DNA from: Klebsiella electrica
GTDB lineage: Bacteria > Pseudomonadota > Gammaproteobacteria > Enterobacterales > Enterobacteriaceae
Assembly (NCBI RefSeq): GCF_006711645.1
Contig: NZ_CP041247.1
Location: 744,001-808,000 of the forward strand
DNA: 64,000 bases
Direction of reading: 5' to 3'
Shown: piece after piece, positions 16,962-28,120 of the stretch
Position numbering within the stretch: the stretch's first letter is position 1
Layout of the letters: each line of letters starts with the position of its first letter
Notes under the pieces: generated by a model
Databases searched by the model: none
Seen by the model: the letters and a program-made list of their open reading frames with translations, nothing else
What the model was told of the DNA's origin: nothing
Position numbers and translations under genes: made by a program

Positions 16962-18938
16962 ATGTCTGACGACATGTCTTCAGTTTCGCCTTCGTCAGCA
17001 GGCGAACACGGTGTACTACGTTCCATGCAGGAGGTTGCGATGAGCTCCCAGGAAGCCAGCAAAATGCTACGTACTTACAATATTGCCTGGTGGGGTAATA
17101 ACTACTACGACGTTAACGAACTGGGCCATATCAGCGTTTGCCCGGATCCCGACGTCCCGGAAGCGCGCGTTGACCTTGCAGAGTTGGTGAAAGCACGCGA
17201 AGCGCAGGGGCAGCGCCTGCCGGCACTGTTCTGCTTCCCGCAGATCCTGCAACATCGCCTGCGCTCGATTAACGCCGCGTTTAAACGCGCGCGTGAGTCC
17301 TATGGCTACAACGGCGATTACTTCCTGGTCTATCCGATCAAGGTTAACCAGCATCGCCGCGTGATTGAGTCGTTGATCCATTCCGGTGAACCGCTGGGTC
17401 TGGAAGCAGGCTCCAAGGCGGAGCTGATGGCGGTACTGGCGCATGCCGGTATGACCCGCAGCGTGATCGTCTGTAACGGCTATAAAGACCGCGAGTATAT
17501 CCGTCTGGCGCTGGTCGGCGAAAAGATGGGCCACAAGGTCTATCTGGTCATCGAAAAAATGTCGGAAATCGCGATTGTGCTGGAAGAAGCCGAGCGCCTG
17601 AATGTCGTTCCGCGCCTGGGCGTGCGTGCGCGTCTGGCCTCGCAGGGCTCCGGTAAATGGCAGTCTTCCGGCGGTGAAAAATCGAAGTTCGGCCTCGCGG
17701 CAACCCAGGTTCTGCAACTGGTTGAGATTCTGCGCGCGGCGGGGCACCTGGACAGCCTGCAACTGCTGCATTTCCACCTCGGCTCGCAGATGGCCAATAT
17801 TCGTGATATCGCCACCGGCGTGCGCGAATCGGCGCGTTTCTACGTCGAGCTGCATAAACTGGGCGTCAATATTCAGTGCTTCGACGTCGGCGGCGGTCTG
17901 GGCGTGGACTACGAAGGGACGCGCTCGCAGTCTGACTGCTCGGTAAACTACGGCCTGAACGAATACGCCAACAACATTATCTGGGCGATTGGCGATGCCT
18001 GTGAAGAGAATGGCCTACCGCATCCGACGGTGATTACCGAGTCGGGTCGCGCGGTCACCGCACACCACACCGTGCTGGTCTCCAACATCATCGGCGTTGA
18101 GCGCAACGAATACACCGAAGCGACCCCGCCTGCGCAAGACGCGGCGCGTCCGCTGCAAAGTATGTGGGAAACCTGGCAGGAGATGCACGAGACCGGCAAC
18201 CGCCGCTCGTTGCGCGAATGGCTGCACGACAGCCAGATGGACCTGCATGATATTCATATCGGCTACTCGTCCGGTACCTTCAATCTTCAGGAGCGCGCCT
18301 GGGCGGAACAGCTGTATCTGAACATGTGCCATGAAGTCCAGAAGCAGCTCGATCCGAGCAACCGCGCGCATCGTCCGATTATCGACGAACTGCAGGAACG
18401 AATGGCGGATAAGATTTACGTCAACTTCTCGCTGTTCCAGTCGATGCCGGATGCATGGGGTATCGATCAGCTGTTCCCGGTGATGCCGCTGGAAGGGTTG
18501 AACATGGTGCCTGAACGCCGCGCGGTGCTGCTGGATATCACCTGCGACTCCGATGGCGCGATTGACCATTACGTGGATGGCGACGGGATTGCCACCACCA
18601 TGCCGATGCCGGAATACGATCCTGAAAACCCGCCGATGCTGGGCTTCTTTATGGTTGGCGCCTATCAGGAGATCCTCGGCAACATGCACAACCTGTTCGG
18701 CGATACCGAAGCGGTGGACGTATTCGTCTTCCCTGACGGCAGCGTGGAGGTTGAGCTTTCCGACGAAGGGGATACCGTGGCGGATATGCTGCAATATGTG
18801 CAGCTCGATCCGAACACGCTGTTGACCCAGTTCCGCGATCAGGTGAAAAACTCCGGCCTCGACGACGCGCTGCAACAGCAGTTCCTCGAAGAGTTTGAAG
18901 CGGGGCTGTACGGATATACTTATCTGGAAGACGAGTAA
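16962..18938 (+). CDS. speA: Biosynthetic arginine decarboxylase
   Basis: SpeA converts arginine to agmatine, the first step of the arginine route to putrescine. The 658-residue, PLP-dependent fold III enzyme has the PLP lysine in [13 protein letters not shown], the glycine-rich [13 protein letters not shown] phosphate-binding motif, and a C-terminal beta barrel with the [14 protein letters not shown] motif. The ATG at 16962 is used; a TTG 12 nt upstream would add only four residues and overlap yqgB. The product feeds agmatinase SpeB, encoded next. Confidence 0.98.
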   Translation: MSDDMSSVSPSSAGEHGVLRSMQEVAMSSQEASKMLRTYNIAWWGNNYYDVNELGHISVCPDPDVPEARVDLAELVKAREAQGQRLPALFCFPQILQHRLRSINAAFKRARESYGYNGDYFLVYPIKVNQHRRVIESLIHSGEPLGLEAGSKAELMAVLAHAGMTRSVIVCNGYKDREYIRLALVGEKMGHKVYLVIEKMSEIAIVLEEAERLNVVPRLGVRARLASQGSGKWQSSGGEKSKFGLAATQVLQLVEILRAAGHLDSLQLLHFHLGSQMANIRDIATGVRESARFYVELHKLGVNIQCFDVGGGLGVDYEGTRSQSDCSVNYGLNEYANNIIWAIGDACEENGLPHPTVITESGRAVTAHHTVLVSNIIGVERNEYTEATPPAQDAARPLQSMWETWQEMHETGNRRSLREWLHDSQMDLHDIHIGYSSGTFNLQERAWAEQLYLNMCHEVQKQLDPSNRAHRPIIDELQERMADKIYVNFSLFQSMPDAWGIDQLFPVMPLEGLNMVPERRAVLLDITCDSDGAIDHYVDGDGIATTMPMPEYDPENPPMLGFFMVGAYQEILGNMHNLFGDTEAVDVFVFPDGSVEVELSDEGDTVADMLQYVQLDPNTLLTQFRDQVKNSGLDDALQQQFLEEFEAGLYGYTYLEDE

Positions 18939-18946
18939 CCGTTGTT

Positions 18947-19013
18947 GCCCGGTGGCGCTGCGCTTATCGGGCCTATGAATGTAGGCCGGATAAGGCGAAG
19001 TCGCCATCCGGCA
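18947..19013. repeat. REP element pair (BIME) after speA
   Basis: Two inverted REP-type units follow the speA stop. The first runs GCCCGGTGGCGCTGCGCTTA to CGGGC (18947-18974) and the second GGCCGGATAAGGCG to GCCATCCGGC (18983-19013), a classic bacterial interspersed mosaic element arrangement. They probably protect the speA mRNA 3' end or bind gyrase or IHF, as reported for such elements. Confidence 0.88.
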
Positions 19014-19083
19014 GAATGCTATACTCACTTGAACCCGTATGAATTAACGGCGATAATTCGCTCCAATAAGCAATTTACGAATC

Positions 19084-19128
19084 AATCCCTTCCTCGTCGG
19101 GCCTAACGACGCGGAGGGGATTTTTTTT
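19084..19128 (+). terminator. Terminator between speA and speB
   Basis: An imperfect stem (AATCCCTTCCTCGTCG against CGACGCGGAGGGGATT) is followed by eight T residues. It lies 40 bp upstream of speB, so speB likely has a further promoter or depends on read-through. Confidence 0.7.
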
Positions 19129-19168
19129 CATCTGTTTTTAATGTATCGACTGTAAAAGAGGTCAGGAC

Positions 19169-20089
19169 ATGAGCACTTTAGGTCATCAATACGATAATTC
19201 CCTGGTATCTAACGCGTTTGGTTTTCTGCGTCTGCCGTTGAACTTCCAGCCGTACGACAGCGATGCGGATTGGGTGATTACCGGCGTGCCTTTTGATATG
19301 GCGACCTCCGGGCGCGCGGGCGGCCGTCATGGCCCGGCGGCGATTCGTCAGGTCTCCACCAACCTCGCGTGGGAACATAACCGCTTCCCGTGGAACTTCG
19401 ATATGCGCGAGCGTCTGAACGTGGTTGACTGCGGCGACCTGGTTTACGCCTTCGGTGATGCGCGCGAAATGAGCGAAAAACTGCAGGCGCATGCGGAAAG
19501 ACTGCTGGCGGCCGGGAAGCGTATGCTCTCCTTCGGCGGCGACCACTTTGTGACCCTGCCACTGCTGCGCGCTCATGCGAAGCACTTTGGCAAAATGGCG
19601 CTGGTGCACTTCGATGCCCATACCGACACCTACGCCAACGGCTGCGAATTTGACCACGGCACCATGTTCTTTACCGCGCCGAATGAAGGCCTGATCGATC
19701 CGAACCACTCTGTGCAGATCGGTATTCGTACTGAGTTCGACAAAGATAACGGTTTTACCGTACTGGATGCCTGCCAGGTGAACGATCGTTCCGTGGATGA
19801 CATCATCGCTCAGGTGAAACAGATCGTTGGCGATATGCCGGTGTACCTGACTTTCGATATCGATGCGCTGGATCCGGCGTTTGCGCCGGGGACCGGTACG
19901 CCGGTGATCGGCGGGCTGACCTCCGATCGCGCGATTAAGCTGGTACGCGGTCTGAAGGATCTGAACATCGTCGGTATGGACGTGGTTGAAGTGGCTCCGT
20001 CTTACGATCAGTCCGAGATCACCGCGCTGGCGGCGGCGACCCTGGCACTGGAAATGCTCTACATTCAGGCGGCGAAAAAAGGCGAATAA
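19169..20089 (+). CDS. speB: Agmatinase
   Basis: SpeB hydrolyses agmatine to putrescine and urea. The 306-residue ureohydrolase has the binuclear manganese ligands in [19 protein letters not shown] and [18 protein letters not shown]. Length and sequence match E. coli, where one residue in the last motif is Cys instead of Ala. It follows speA so that the two enzymes complete the arginine-to-putrescine pathway, although a terminator lies between them. Confidence 0.98.
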   Translation: MSTLGHQYDNSLVSNAFGFLRLPLNFQPYDSDADWVITGVPFDMATSGRAGGRHGPAAIRQVSTNLAWEHNRFPWNFDMRERLNVVDCGDLVYAFGDAREMSEKLQAHAERLLAAGKRMLSFGGDHFVTLPLLRAHAKHFGKMALVHFDAHTDTYANGCEFDHGTMFFTAPNEGLIDPNHSVQIGIRTEFDKDNGFTVLDACQVNDRSVDDIIAQVKQIVGDMPVYLTFDIDALDPAFAPGTGTPVIGGLTSDRAIKLVRGLKDLNIVGMDVVEVAPSYDQSEITALAAATLALEMLYIQAAKKGE

Positions 20090-20105
20090 ACCCTACGCGC
20101 TCACT

Positions 20106-20132
20106 GCTGCTGCGCGACGCATGCGCAGCAGC
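20106..20132. terminator. Hairpin between convergent speB and loiP
   Basis: A perfect 10-bp stem (GCTGCTGCGC/GCGCAGCAGC) with a 7-nt loop lies between the two converging stops. A T-run is lacking on both sides, so it may act as a roadblock or mRNA end-protector rather than an intrinsic terminator. Confidence 0.5.
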
Positions 20133-20147
20133 GTTCATTCGTGCTTC

Positions 20148-20906
20148 TTACTTAATGCCGTCTGCCTTCATGCGATCGCGGATATGCTGGGCACGCGCTT
20201 CGGAGGCCGGGTGATCGTCAAACATTGAGCTTTGGCGACCGGCTTCCAGCTTAGCCAGTTTCTCGAAGCTGGTGGCCAGCCCCACCGGGTTAATCCCGCG
20301 TTTACGCAGCAGATCGTAGGAGTAGTCGTCCGCTTCGGACTCCTGGCGCTGGGAGAACTGCGAGTTCACCAGTTTTTCGCCCAGATCGCCAAGCTGAGAT
20401 TGCGACAGGCTGCCGACGATGCCGCCCGCCGAAGCGGCGGCGGCGCGAACGGCGTTGGTACCGAGCGCGACCTGCATACCTTTCTTCACGTGGCCGAGGG
20501 CGACGTGGCCCATCTCATGGCCGATCACTGCTTCAACTTCGTTATCGTCCATGATGTCCATCAGGCCGCTATAGACGCGGATGCAGCCGTTAGCCATTGC
20601 GAACGCGTTGACGTCCTTGGTTTCATACACTTTGTAATTCACCGGCTGACCGTTGATATTGTCGCCCAGCGCGGCGGCGATTTTGCTCAGGCGCTTGCTG
20701 TATTCGCTGCTGGCGGGCGAAATTGTGGCTTTGCTGTCCATCTCTTTGCAAGCCTGGTCACTTAAGCTTTTAACCTGGGCGTCGCTCAGGGAGTAAGCCT
20801 GAAAAGCTTCAGCGCCCGAACTGAGAAGGGCGTTGGAGTCCATGTTCTGGCATCCGGTGAGCGTTGCTGCGATCCCAAGGGCAAGAATAGTTGAGCGAAT
20901 TTTCAT
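20148..20906 (-). CDS. loiP: Outer-membrane lipoprotein metalloprotease LoiP
   Basis: LoiP (YggG) is an M48-family zinc protease anchored in the outer membrane, first noted for cleaving at low osmolarity. The 252-residue protein starts MKIRSTILALG and carries the lipobox LTGC (Cys at about residue 18). The catalytic motif is HEMGH in AVIGHEMGHVALGH, with the third ligand in ESEADDYSYDLL. The upstream in-frame ATG at 20921 would extend it by five residues, but 20906 matches the family. It is separated from the divergent tktA by 277 bp. Confidence 0.96.
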   Translation of the reverse strand: MKIRSTILALGIAATLTGCQNMDSNALLSSGAEAFQAYSLSDAQVKSLSDQACKEMDSKATISPASSEYSKRLSKIAAALGDNINGQPVNYKVYETKDVNAFAMANGCIRVYSGLMDIMDDNEVEAVIGHEMGHVALGHVKKGMQVALGTNAVRAAAASAGGIVGSLSQSQLGDLGEKLVNSQFSQRQESEADDYSYDLLRKRGINPVGLATSFEKLAKLEAGRQSSMFDDHPASEARAQHIRDRMKADGIK

Positions 20907-21183
20907 TTTTATCTTCCACACTCGTACGATTTTCTGACTGAAAAAGGCAACAATAAGGTTGTCGCATCCTGTACAAATTATAAAGACTATTGTGTGACGC
21001 GGGCGAGAGGATTCCGTGGCAGCACAACGTGTTCCGGAGATTTCTTAAACCACAAAAGGATGCTCCATGTACATGCTTTCTCGCTTGGGTTACATTGTTG
21101 ACACTTTTTTCTGGCGTAGCCCAAAACGCGCTCTCGTCAAGTCGTTAAGGGTATGGCCTTCAACAGTCCGAACTGGAGTCAAA

Positions 21184-23175
21184 ATGTCCTCACGTAAAGA
21201 GCTTGCTAACGCTATTCGTGCGCTGAGCATGGATGCTGTACAGAAAGCCAAATCCGGCCACCCGGGTGCCCCGATGGGTATGGCTGACATTGCCGAAGTC
21301 CTGTGGCGTGATTTCATGAACCATAACCCGCAGAATCCGGCCTGGGCCGACCGCGACCGCTTTGTGCTGTCCAACGGCCACGGCTCGATGCTGATTTATA
21401 GCCTGCTGCACCTCACCGGTTATGATCTGCCGATCGAAGAGCTGAAAAACTTCCGTCAACTGCACTCTAAGACTCCGGGCCACCCGGAAGTGGGCTACAC
21501 CGCTGGCGTTGAAACCACCACCGGCCCGTTGGGCCAGGGGATTGCTAACGCCGTGGGCATGGCTATCGCGGAAAAAACGCTGGCTGCGCAGTTCAACCGT
21601 CCGGGCCACGATATCGTCGACCACTTCACCTACGCCTTTATGGGCGACGGCTGCATGATGGAAGGGATCTCTCACGAGGTCTGCTCCCTGGCCGGTACCC
21701 TGAAACTGGGTAAACTGGTGGCGTTCTATGATGATAACGGTATCTCCATCGACGGTCATGTAGAAGGCTGGTTCACCGACGACACCGCGAAGCGTTTCGA
21801 AGCCTACGGCTGGCACGTGGTGCGCGGCGTTGACGGTCACGACGCTGACGCCATCAAACGCGCGGTAGAAGAAGCGCGTGCGGTTACCGACAAACCGTCC
21901 CTGCTGATGTGCAAAACCATCATCGGTTTCGGTTCGCCGAACAAAGCCGGTACTCACGACTCTCACGGCGCACCGCTGGGTGATGCAGAAATCGCGCTGA
22001 CCCGCGAAGCGCTGGGCTGGAAACATCCGGCCTTCGAAATCCCGTCTGACATCTATGCGCAGTGGGATGCCAAAGAAGCCGGTCAGGCGAAAGAAGCGGC
22101 CTGGAACGAGAAGTTCGCGGCTTATGCCAAAGCCTTCCCGCAGGAAGCGGCTGAATTCACCCGTCGTATGAAGGGCGAAATGCCGGCTGACTTCGACGCC
22201 AAAGCCAGTGAATTTATCGCTAAGCTGCAGGCTAACCCGGCGAAAATCGCCAGCCGTAAAGCGTCGCAGAATGCGATTGAAGCGTTTGGCCCGCTGCTGC
22301 CAGAATTCCTCGGTGGTTCCGCTGACCTGGCGCCGTCCAACCTGACTCTCTGGTCTGGTTCGAAAGCGATTAACGAAGACATCGCCGGTAACTATATCCA
22401 TTACGGCGTGCGTGAATTCGGCATGACCGCGATCGCCAACGGGATCTCTCTGCACGGTGGTTTCCTGCCGTACACATCCACCTTCCTGATGTTCGTGGAA
22501 TATGCCCGTAACGCGGTGCGTATGGCGGCGCTGATGAAACAGCGTCAGGTGATGGTCTACACCCACGACTCTATCGGTCTGGGCGAAGATGGCCCGACTC
22601 ACCAGCCGGTAGAGCAGGTGGCTTCCCTGCGCGTGACCCCGAACATGTCCACATGGCGTCCGTGTGACCAGGTGGAATCGGCGGTGGCGTGGAAATATGG
22701 CGTTGAGCGTCACGACGGCCCGACCGCGCTGATCCTCTCCCGCCAGAACCTGGCGCAGCAGGATCGTAGCGAACAGCAGCTGAAAGACATCGCTCGCGGT
22801 GGCTATGTGCTGAAAGAGTGCGCAGGTCAGCCAGAGCTTATCTTCATCGCCACCGGTTCTGAAGTTGAACTGGCGGTTGCCGCGTGGGATAAACTGACTG
22901 CCGAAGGCGTGAAGGCGCGCGTGGTCTCCATGCCGTCCACCGACGCGTTCGACAAGCAGGATGCGGCGTACCGCGAATCCGTACTGCCGAAAGCGGTCTC
23001 TGCTCGCGTGGCCATCGAAGCCGGCATCGCCGACTACTGGTTCAAATACGTCGGCCTGAACGGCGCTATTGTTGGCATGACCACCTTCGGTGAGTCTGCG
23101 CCGGCAGAGCTGCTGTTCGAAGAGTTCGGCTTCACCGTTGACAACGTGGTCGCTAAAGCGAAAGCGCTGCTGTAG
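21184..23175 (+). CDS. tktA: Transketolase 1
   Basis: TktA transfers two-carbon ketol units among sugar phosphates in the non-oxidative pentose phosphate pathway, using thiamine diphosphate. The 663-residue enzyme has [13 protein letters not shown], the TPP/Mg motif [13 protein letters not shown] and the catalytic glutamate in the pyrimidine domain ([13 protein letters not shown]). The frame is open upstream, but the ATG at 21184 gives the exact E. coli length. Upstream, 20907-21183 should hold its promoter. With rpiA in this window and the xylA gene at the right end it connects pentoses to glycolysis. Confidence 0.98.
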   Translation: MSSRKELANAIRALSMDAVQKAKSGHPGAPMGMADIAEVLWRDFMNHNPQNPAWADRDRFVLSNGHGSMLIYSLLHLTGYDLPIEELKNFRQLHSKTPGHPEVGYTAGVETTTGPLGQGIANAVGMAIAEKTLAAQFNRPGHDIVDHFTYAFMGDGCMMEGISHEVCSLAGTLKLGKLVAFYDDNGISIDGHVEGWFTDDTAKRFEAYGWHVVRGVDGHDADAIKRAVEEARAVTDKPSLLMCKTIIGFGSPNKAGTHDSHGAPLGDAEIALTREALGWKHPAFEIPSDIYAQWDAKEAGQAKEAAWNEKFAAYAKAFPQEAAEFTRRMKGEMPADFDAKASEFIAKLQANPAKIASRKASQNAIEAFGPLLPEFLGGSADLAPSNLTLWSGSKAINEDIAGNYIHYGVREFGMTAIANGISLHGGFLPYTSTFLMFVEYARNAVRMAALMKQRQVMVYTHDSIGLGEDGPTHQPVEQVASLRVTPNMSTWRPCDQVESAVAWKYGVERHDGPTALILSRQNLAQQDRSEQQLKDIARGGYVLKECAGQPELIFIATGSEVELAVAAWDKLTAEGVKARVVSMPSTDAFDKQDAAYRESVLPKAVSARVAIEAGIADYWFKYVGLNGAIVGMTTFGESAPAELLFEEFGFTVDNVVAKAKALL

Positions 23176-23212
23176 TCGTTATCTGCCCGGTTATCCGGGC
23201 GATAACCGCAGA

Positions 23213-23242
23213 ACAAGCCGGGATAAACGCCCGGCTTTTTTT
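23213..23242 (+). terminator. Rho-independent terminator of tktA
   Basis: AAGCCGGG and CCCGGCTT (8-bp stem, 7-nt loop) are followed by a run of seven T residues that starts within the stem. It lies 40 nt after the tktA stop. Confidence 0.92.
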
Positions 23243-23295
23243 CGCCCCGTTATTCCCGATAGCCGCCGACAGATTGCGTATTATTCCAACCAAAA

Positions 23296-23311
23296 TGTGA
23301 TTTATGTCAGA
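23296..23311 (+). promoter_or_regulatory. Candidate CRP site upstream of epd
   Basis: TGTGATTTATGTCAGA has a perfect left half and a weaker right half of the CRP consensus. It lies 195-210 bp upstream of epd. CRP control of the epd-pgk operon is known in E. coli. Confidence 0.5.
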
Positions 23312-23370
23312 TAACTCACTTCTTCCGCTGGACAGACATTCCTTTTATTCCTCGTTTCGCTTATTCTAGC

Positions 23371-23382
23371 TGAAGCGTTTCA
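23371..23382 (+). promoter_or_regulatory. Cra (FruR) site upstream of epd
   Basis: TGAAGCGTTTCA, extended to CTGAAGCGTTTCAG, matches the Cra consensus TGAAACGTTTCA with one change. Cra control of epd-pgk is established in E. coli, which supports the assignment. Confidence 0.75.
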
Positions 23383-23505
23383 GTCGTTTAAATGTTCGAC
23401 AATTAATCAATCAGTCGCAGTTTGCGACGGGTAAGGTTTCCCTTCGGGCGTTGCTGGATTACTCTGTCAGCCATCTCAAATCAGGGACAACCTTGCAGGA
23501 GACCT

Positions 23506-24525
23506 ATGACCATACGCATCGCGATTAATGGCTTCGGTCGCATAGGACGCAACGTGGTTCGCGCTTTATATGAATCCGGGCGTCGTGCGGAAATCACCGT
23601 GGTGGCAATCAACGAGCTGGCGGATGCGGCGGGCATCGCGCATTTGTTGAAATATGACACCAGTCATGGGCGCTTTGCCTGGGATGTTCGCCAGGAGAGA
23701 GAGCAGCTTTACGTCGGCGATGATGCCATACGTCTGCTGCACGAACCTTCGATTGAGGCGTTGCCCTGGCGGGAGCTGGCGGTTGATATTGTTCTCGATT
23801 GTACCGGCGTATACGGCAGCCGCGAACACGGCGAAGCCCATATTCGGGCAGGGGCGAAGAAAGTGCTCTTTTCCCACCCCGGCAGCAGCGATCTCGACGC
23901 AACCGTTGTATTTGGCGTCAACCATGATGAGTTGCGCCCGGAGCACCGTATTGTCTCTAACGCCTCCTGCACGACCAACTGCATTATCCCGGTCATAAAA
24001 CTGTTAGATGATGCCTACGGCATCGAGTCAGGAACGGTAACGACAATCCACTCCGCCATGCACGATCAACAGGTGATCGATGCTTATCATCCGGATCTGC
24101 GCCGTACGCGCGCGGCCAGCCAGTCGATTATTCCGGTTGATACCAAACTCTCTGCGGGGATCACGCGAATTTTCCCGCAGTTTAACGACCGTTTCGAGGC
24201 GATTGCGGTCCGCGTACCGACGATTAATGTGACGGCAATTGACCTTAGCGTGACGGTGAAAAAACCCGTAAAGGCTAACGAAGTCAACCAGTTGCTGCAA
24301 AAAGCAGCACAAGGTGCATTTCATGGTATAGTTGACTATACGGAATTGCCGTTGGTCTCGATAGATTTCAACCACGACCCGCACAGCGCTATCGTTGATG
24401 GCACGCAAACCCGGGTCAGTGGTGCCCATCTGATCAAAACATTGGTCTGGTGTGATAATGAATGGGGCTTTGCTAACCGGATGCTCGACACGACGTTAGC
24501 GATGGCCGTTATTGGTTTCAGGTGA
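23506..24525 (+). CDS. epd: Erythrose-4-phosphate dehydrogenase
   Basis: Epd oxidises D-erythrose 4-phosphate to 4-phosphoerythronate with NAD, the first step of the DXP-dependent pyridoxal phosphate route. The 339-residue GAPDH-like enzyme has the Rossmann motif [15 protein letters not shown] and the catalytic cysteine in [13 protein letters not shown]. The ATG at 23506 follows a good GCAGGAG. It heads the epd-pgk-fbaA cluster, with Cra and CRP sites upstream, and is separated from pgk by 77 bp. Confidence 0.97.
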   Translation: MTIRIAINGFGRIGRNVVRALYESGRRAEITVVAINELADAAGIAHLLKYDTSHGRFAWDVRQEREQLYVGDDAIRLLHEPSIEALPWRELAVDIVLDCTGVYGSREHGEAHIRAGAKKVLFSHPGSSDLDATVVFGVNHDELRPEHRIVSNASCTTNCIIPVIKLLDDAYGIESGTVTTIHSAMHDQQVIDAYHPDLRRTRAASQSIIPVDTKLSAGITRIFPQFNDRFEAIAVRVPTINVTAIDLSVTVKKPVKANEVNQLLQKAAQGAFHGIVDYTELPLVSIDFNHDPHSAIVDGTQTRVSGAHLIKTLVWCDNEWGFANRMLDTTLAMAVIGFR

Positions 24526-24602
24526 GACATCCCTGCGCAACATTGCTCGCGATGGAGCGCATGGCGTCTGCAAAACTTTAAGAATCATTGAGAGGATTCA
24601 CC

Positions 24603-25766
24603 ATGTCTGTAATTAAGATGACCGATCTGGATCTGGCTGGTAAACGCGTTTTTATCCGTGCCGATCTGAACGTACCAGTCAAAGACGGGAAAGTAACCAG
24701 CGACGCGCGTATCCGTGCTTCTCTGCCGACCATTGAGCTGGCGCTGAAACAGGGTGCTAAAGTGATGGTTACTTCTCACCTGGGTCGTCCGACCGAAGGC
24801 GAGTACAACGAAGAATTCTCTCTGCTGCCGGTTGTTAATTACCTGAAAGACAAACTGTCTAACCCGGTACGTCTGGTTAAAGACTACCTGGATGGCGTTG
24901 AAGTGGCTGCCGGTGAACTGGTCGTGCTGGAAAACGTTCGCTTCAACAAAGGCGAGAAGAAAGACGACGAAGCGCTGTCTAAGAAATACGCGGCGCTGTG
25001 CGACGTGTTTGTGATGGACGCTTTCGGTACCGCACACCGCGCTCAGGCTTCCACTCACGGTATCGGTAAATTCGCCGATGTTGCGTGCGCAGGCCCGCTG
25101 CTGGCGGCTGAACTGGACGCGCTGGGTAAAGCGCTGAAAGAGCCGGCTCGTCCGATGGTTGCTATCGTGGGTGGTTCTAAAGTTTCCACTAAACTGACCG
25201 TGCTGGATTCCCTGTCTAAAATCGCTGACCAGCTGATCGTCGGTGGCGGCATCGCCAACACCTTCGTTGCCGCTCAGGGCCACAACGTCGGTAAATCCCT
25301 GTACGAAGCTGACCTGGTTGACGAAGCGAAACGTCTGCTGACCACCTGCGACATCCCGGTTCCGACCGACGTTCGCGTGGCAACTGAGTTCTCCGAAACA
25401 GCGACCGCAACGCTGAAATCTGTTACTGACATCAAAGATGACGAGCAGATCCTGGACCTCGGCGACGTTTCCGCACAGAAACTGGCTGAAATCCTGAAAA
25501 ACGCGAAAACTATTCTGTGGAATGGTCCGGTCGGCGTATTCGAATTCCCGAACTTCCGCAAAGGGACTGAAATCGTGGCTAACGCCATCGCTGACAGCGA
25601 AGGTTTCTCCATCGCCGGCGGCGGTGACACCCTGGCCGCGATTGACCTGTTCGGCATTGCGGACAAAATTTCCTACATCTCCACTGGCGGCGGCGCATTC
25701 CTCGAATTCGTGGAAGGCAAAGTTCTGCCAGCAGTAGCCATGCTCGAAGAGCGCGCTAAGAAGTAA
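24603..25766 (+). CDS. pgk: Phosphoglycerate kinase
   Basis: Pgk transfers phosphate from 1,3-bisphosphoglycerate to ADP in glycolysis. The 387-residue protein has the N-terminal [24 protein letters not shown] and [14 protein letters not shown] motifs, the nucleotide-binding [13 protein letters not shown], and the C-terminal [10 protein letters not shown]. Codon use is highly biased towards preferred codons, as expected for a highly expressed gene. The ATG at 24603 is preceded by GAGAGGATT. A hairpin with T-run follows its stop. Confidence 0.98.
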   Translation: MSVIKMTDLDLAGKRVFIRADLNVPVKDGKVTSDARIRASLPTIELALKQGAKVMVTSHLGRPTEGEYNEEFSLLPVVNYLKDKLSNPVRLVKDYLDGVEVAAGELVVLENVRFNKGEKKDDEALSKKYAALCDVFVMDAFGTAHRAQASTHGIGKFADVACAGPLLAAELDALGKALKEPARPMVAIVGGSKVSTKLTVLDSLSKIADQLIVGGGIANTFVAAQGHNVGKSLYEADLVDEAKRLLTTCDIPVPTDVRVATEFSETATATLKSVTDIKDDEQILDLGDVSAQKLAEILKNAKTILWNGPVGVFEFPNFRKGTEIVANAIADSEGFSIAGGGDTLAAIDLFGIADKISYISTGGGAFLEFVEGKVLPAVAMLEERAKK

Positions 25767-25773
25767 TTCAGTT

Positions 25774-25798
25774 CAGGCGGGGTAACCCGCCTGTTTTT
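25774..25798 (+). terminator. Hairpin with T-run between pgk and fbaA
   Basis: A perfect 8-bp stem (CAGGCGGG/CCCGCCTG) with a GTAA tetraloop is followed by five T residues. It has the form of an intrinsic terminator inside an operon, so it probably gives partial termination or protects the pgk message. Confidence 0.7.
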
Positions 25799-25863
25799 CA
25801 GCGCGCTTAAAGGCTCGCGAACCTTCTTCAACGGTCGAAGATACAGATACAGGATTAAGTAAC

Positions 25864-26943
25864 ATGTCTAAAATTTTTGATTTCGTAAAACCGGGCGTCA
25901 TCACTGGCGACGACGTTCAGAAAGTGTTCCAGGTAGCTAAAGAAAATAACTTTGCTCTGCCGGCGGTTAACTGTGTGGGTACTGACTCCATCAACGCCGT
26001 TCTGGAAGCTGCTGCAAAAGTTCGTGCTCCGGTTATCGTTCAGTTCTCCAACGGCGGCGCTGCGTTTATCGCTGGCAAAGGCGTGAAAACTGACGTTCCT
26101 CAGGGCGCAGCAATCCTCGGTGCTATCTCTGGCGCACATCACGTTCATCAGATGGCTGAACACTACGGCGTGCCGGTTATTCTGCACACCGACCACTGCG
26201 CGAAGAAACTGCTGCCGTGGATCGACGGCCTGCTGGACGCGGGTGAAAAACACTTCGCTGCTACCGGCAAACCGCTGTTCTCTTCTCACATGATCGATCT
26301 GTCTGAAGAGTCCCTGCACGAAAACATCGAAATCTGCTCTAAATATCTGGCGCGTATGGCCAAAATGGACATGACGCTGGAAATCGAACTGGGTTGCACC
26401 GGTGGCGAAGAAGACGGCGTGGACAACAGCCACATGGACGCTTCTGCCCTGTACACTCAGCCGGAAGACGTTGATTACGCGTACACTGAGCTGAGCAAAA
26501 TCAGCCCGCGTTTCACCATCGCCGCTTCCTTCGGTAACGTACACGGCGTGTACAAGCCGGGTAACGTCGTCCTGACCCCGACCATCCTGCGCGATTCTCA
26601 GGAATATGTTTCTAAGAAACACAACCTGCCGCACAACAGCCTGAACTTCGTTTTCCACGGCGGTTCCGGTTCTTCCGCTCAGGAAATCAAAGACTCCGTA
26701 AGCTACGGCGTTATCAAAATGAACATCGATACCGACACCCAATGGGCAACCTGGGACGGTATCCTGCAGTACTACAAAACCAACGAAGCTTACCTGCAGG
26801 GCCAGCTGGGCAACCCGAAAGGCGAAGACCAGCCGAACAAGAAATACTACGATCCGCGCGTATGGCTGCGTGCTGCACAGACGTCCATGGTGACTCGTCT
26901 GGAGCAGGCATTTAAAGAGCTGAACGCGGTAGACGTTCTGTAA
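25864..26943 (+). CDS. fbaA: Class II fructose-bisphosphate aldolase
   Basis: FbaA cleaves fructose 1,6-bisphosphate to the two triose phosphates in a zinc-dependent reaction. The 359-residue enzyme has HTDHCAKKLLPW (metal ligand and catalytic Asp), ELGCTGGEEDGVD, GNVHGVYKPGNV (zinc His) and VFHGGSGSSAQEI (zinc His and phosphate loop). Codon use is strongly optimised. A stretch of AGGATTAAGTAAC precedes the ATG. It is the last gene of the epd-pgk-fbaA cluster and ends in a strong terminator. Confidence 0.98.
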   Translation: MSKIFDFVKPGVITGDDVQKVFQVAKENNFALPAVNCVGTDSINAVLEAAAKVRAPVIVQFSNGGAAFIAGKGVKTDVPQGAAILGAISGAHHVHQMAEHYGVPVILHTDHCAKKLLPWIDGLLDAGEKHFAATGKPLFSSHMIDLSEESLHENIEICSKYLARMAKMDMTLEIELGCTGGEEDGVDNSHMDASALYTQPEDVDYAYTELSKISPRFTIAASFGNVHGVYKPGNVVLTPTILRDSQEYVSKKHNLPHNSLNFVFHGGSGSSAQEIKDSVSYGVIKMNIDTDTQWATWDGILQYYKTNEAYLQGQLGNPKGEDQPNKKYYDPRVWLRAAQTSMVTRLEQAFKELNAVDVL

Positions 26944-26964
26944 GAAAAATCTTTTTCTTGCCCG

Positions 26965-26993
26965 AAAGCCCGCTGCACAGCGGGCTTTTTTTA
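26965..26993 (+). terminator. Rho-independent terminator of fbaA
   Basis: AAGCCCGCTG and CAGCGGGCTT (10-bp stem with a CA-containing loop) followed by seven T residues, 22 nt after the fbaA stop. Confidence 0.94.
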
Positions 26994-27131
26994 TGGTTGA
27001 ACAACGCGATATCTCGCGGTGAACTGTGATCAACTTGGCAAAACACGGGCATATTGTTTACCCTTAGTTAACCTGTCACTGTACAGGTTTGGTTTTTTAT
27101 TCCCCCTACGGGTATTCATAAGGAAGATTAA

Positions 27132-27989
27132 ATGGAAGAGTTGAACGTTGGCGATAGCCTACACAACGCCAGTTCCTGGCTGGTGCGCAATCAGGAAGTC
27201 CTGCTGAGCTATGCCGTCAATATCGTTGCCGCTATCGCGATTATTATCGTCGGTATGATTGTGGCACGGGTCATCTCTAATACGGTGAACCGACTGATGC
27301 TGGCGCGTAAGATTGATGCGACCGTTGCCGATTTTCTGTCCGCCCTGGTGCGCTATGCCGTTGTCGCGTTCACCCTGATTGCCGCATTAGGCCGCGTAGG
27401 CGTGCAGACGGCATCGGTGATCGCCGTCCTCGGCGCCGCCGGTTTAGCCGTAGGCCTGGCGCTGCAAGGCTCGCTGGCGAACCTTGCCTCCGGTGTGCTG
27501 CTGGTGACTTTCCGTCCGTTCCGCGCAGGGGAATACGTTGATCTTGGCGGCACGGCGGGGACGGTGCTCAACGTGCAAATTTTCTCCACTACGCTGCGCA
27601 CGGCTGACGGAAAAATCATCATCATCCCGAATAAGAAGGTGATCGAAGGCAATATCACTAACTTCTCGCGCGAGCCGGCACGCCGTAATGAACTTATCAT
27701 TGGCGTGGGGTATGACTCCGATATTGAGCTGGTGAAGAAGCTGATCACCGATATTATTGAATCCGACGATCGCATCCTTAAAGATCGTGAAAGGGTTGTC
27801 CGTCTGAATGAACTCGGCGCATCGTCCATCAATTTTGTGGTACGCGTGTGGAGTAAAAGCAGCGATCTGCAAAACGTCTACTGGGATGTGCTGGAACGTG
27901 TGAAGCGCGATTTTGATGCCAACGGTATCAACTTTCCCTATCCGCAGATGGATGTGAATGTTAAAAGTCTCAAAGAGCCTTCTGAGTAA
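27132..27989 (+). CDS. mscS: Small-conductance mechanosensitive channel MscS
   Basis: MscS is a heptameric inner-membrane channel that releases solutes on hypo-osmotic shock. The 285-residue protein has three transmembrane helices. The pore helix TM3 carries the glycine/alanine packing pattern [20 protein letters not shown], and the cytosolic vestibule follows with [13 protein letters not shown] and [16 protein letters not shown]. It is one residue shorter than the E. coli protein and has a different C-terminal tail. It lies alone between fbaA and argO with its own promoter region (26994-27131). Confidence 0.97.
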   Translation: MEELNVGDSLHNASSWLVRNQEVLLSYAVNIVAAIAIIIVGMIVARVISNTVNRLMLARKIDATVADFLSALVRYAVVAFTLIAALGRVGVQTASVIAVLGAAGLAVGLALQGSLANLASGVLLVTFRPFRAGEYVDLGGTAGTVLNVQIFSTTLRTADGKIIIIPNKKVIEGNITNFSREPARRNELIIGVGYDSDIELVKKLITDIIESDDRILKDRERVVRLNELGASSINFVVRVWSKSSDLQNVYWDVLERVKRDFDANGINFPYPQMDVNVKSLKEPSE

Positions 27990-27996
27990 TCTCCCC

Positions 27997-28024
27997 GGCC
28001 CGGCGTCTCCTGTCGGGCCTGTTA
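27997..28024 (+). terminator. Probable terminator of mscS
   Basis: GGCCCG and CGGGCC form a GC-rich 6-bp stem around an 11-nt loop, followed by TGTTATT. It begins 7 nt after the mscS stop. Confidence 0.6.
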
Positions 28025-28120
28025 TTAGCATCGCTAATAGTTAATAAATATTTTCCATTTCCTCTAATAAAAACGCTTCTGTATAGTCTGCGCTTATGAC
28101 GAAAGAGTAGGGTTTTTATT

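Noticed and set aside
21190..22713. A 507-codon open frame opposite tktA
   Set aside because: Antisense shadow of tktA, caused by codon bias; no domain recognised.
25855..27033. A 392-codon open frame opposite fbaA
   Set aside because: Antisense shadow of fbaA, running into its terminator; the protein sequence has no coherent family features.
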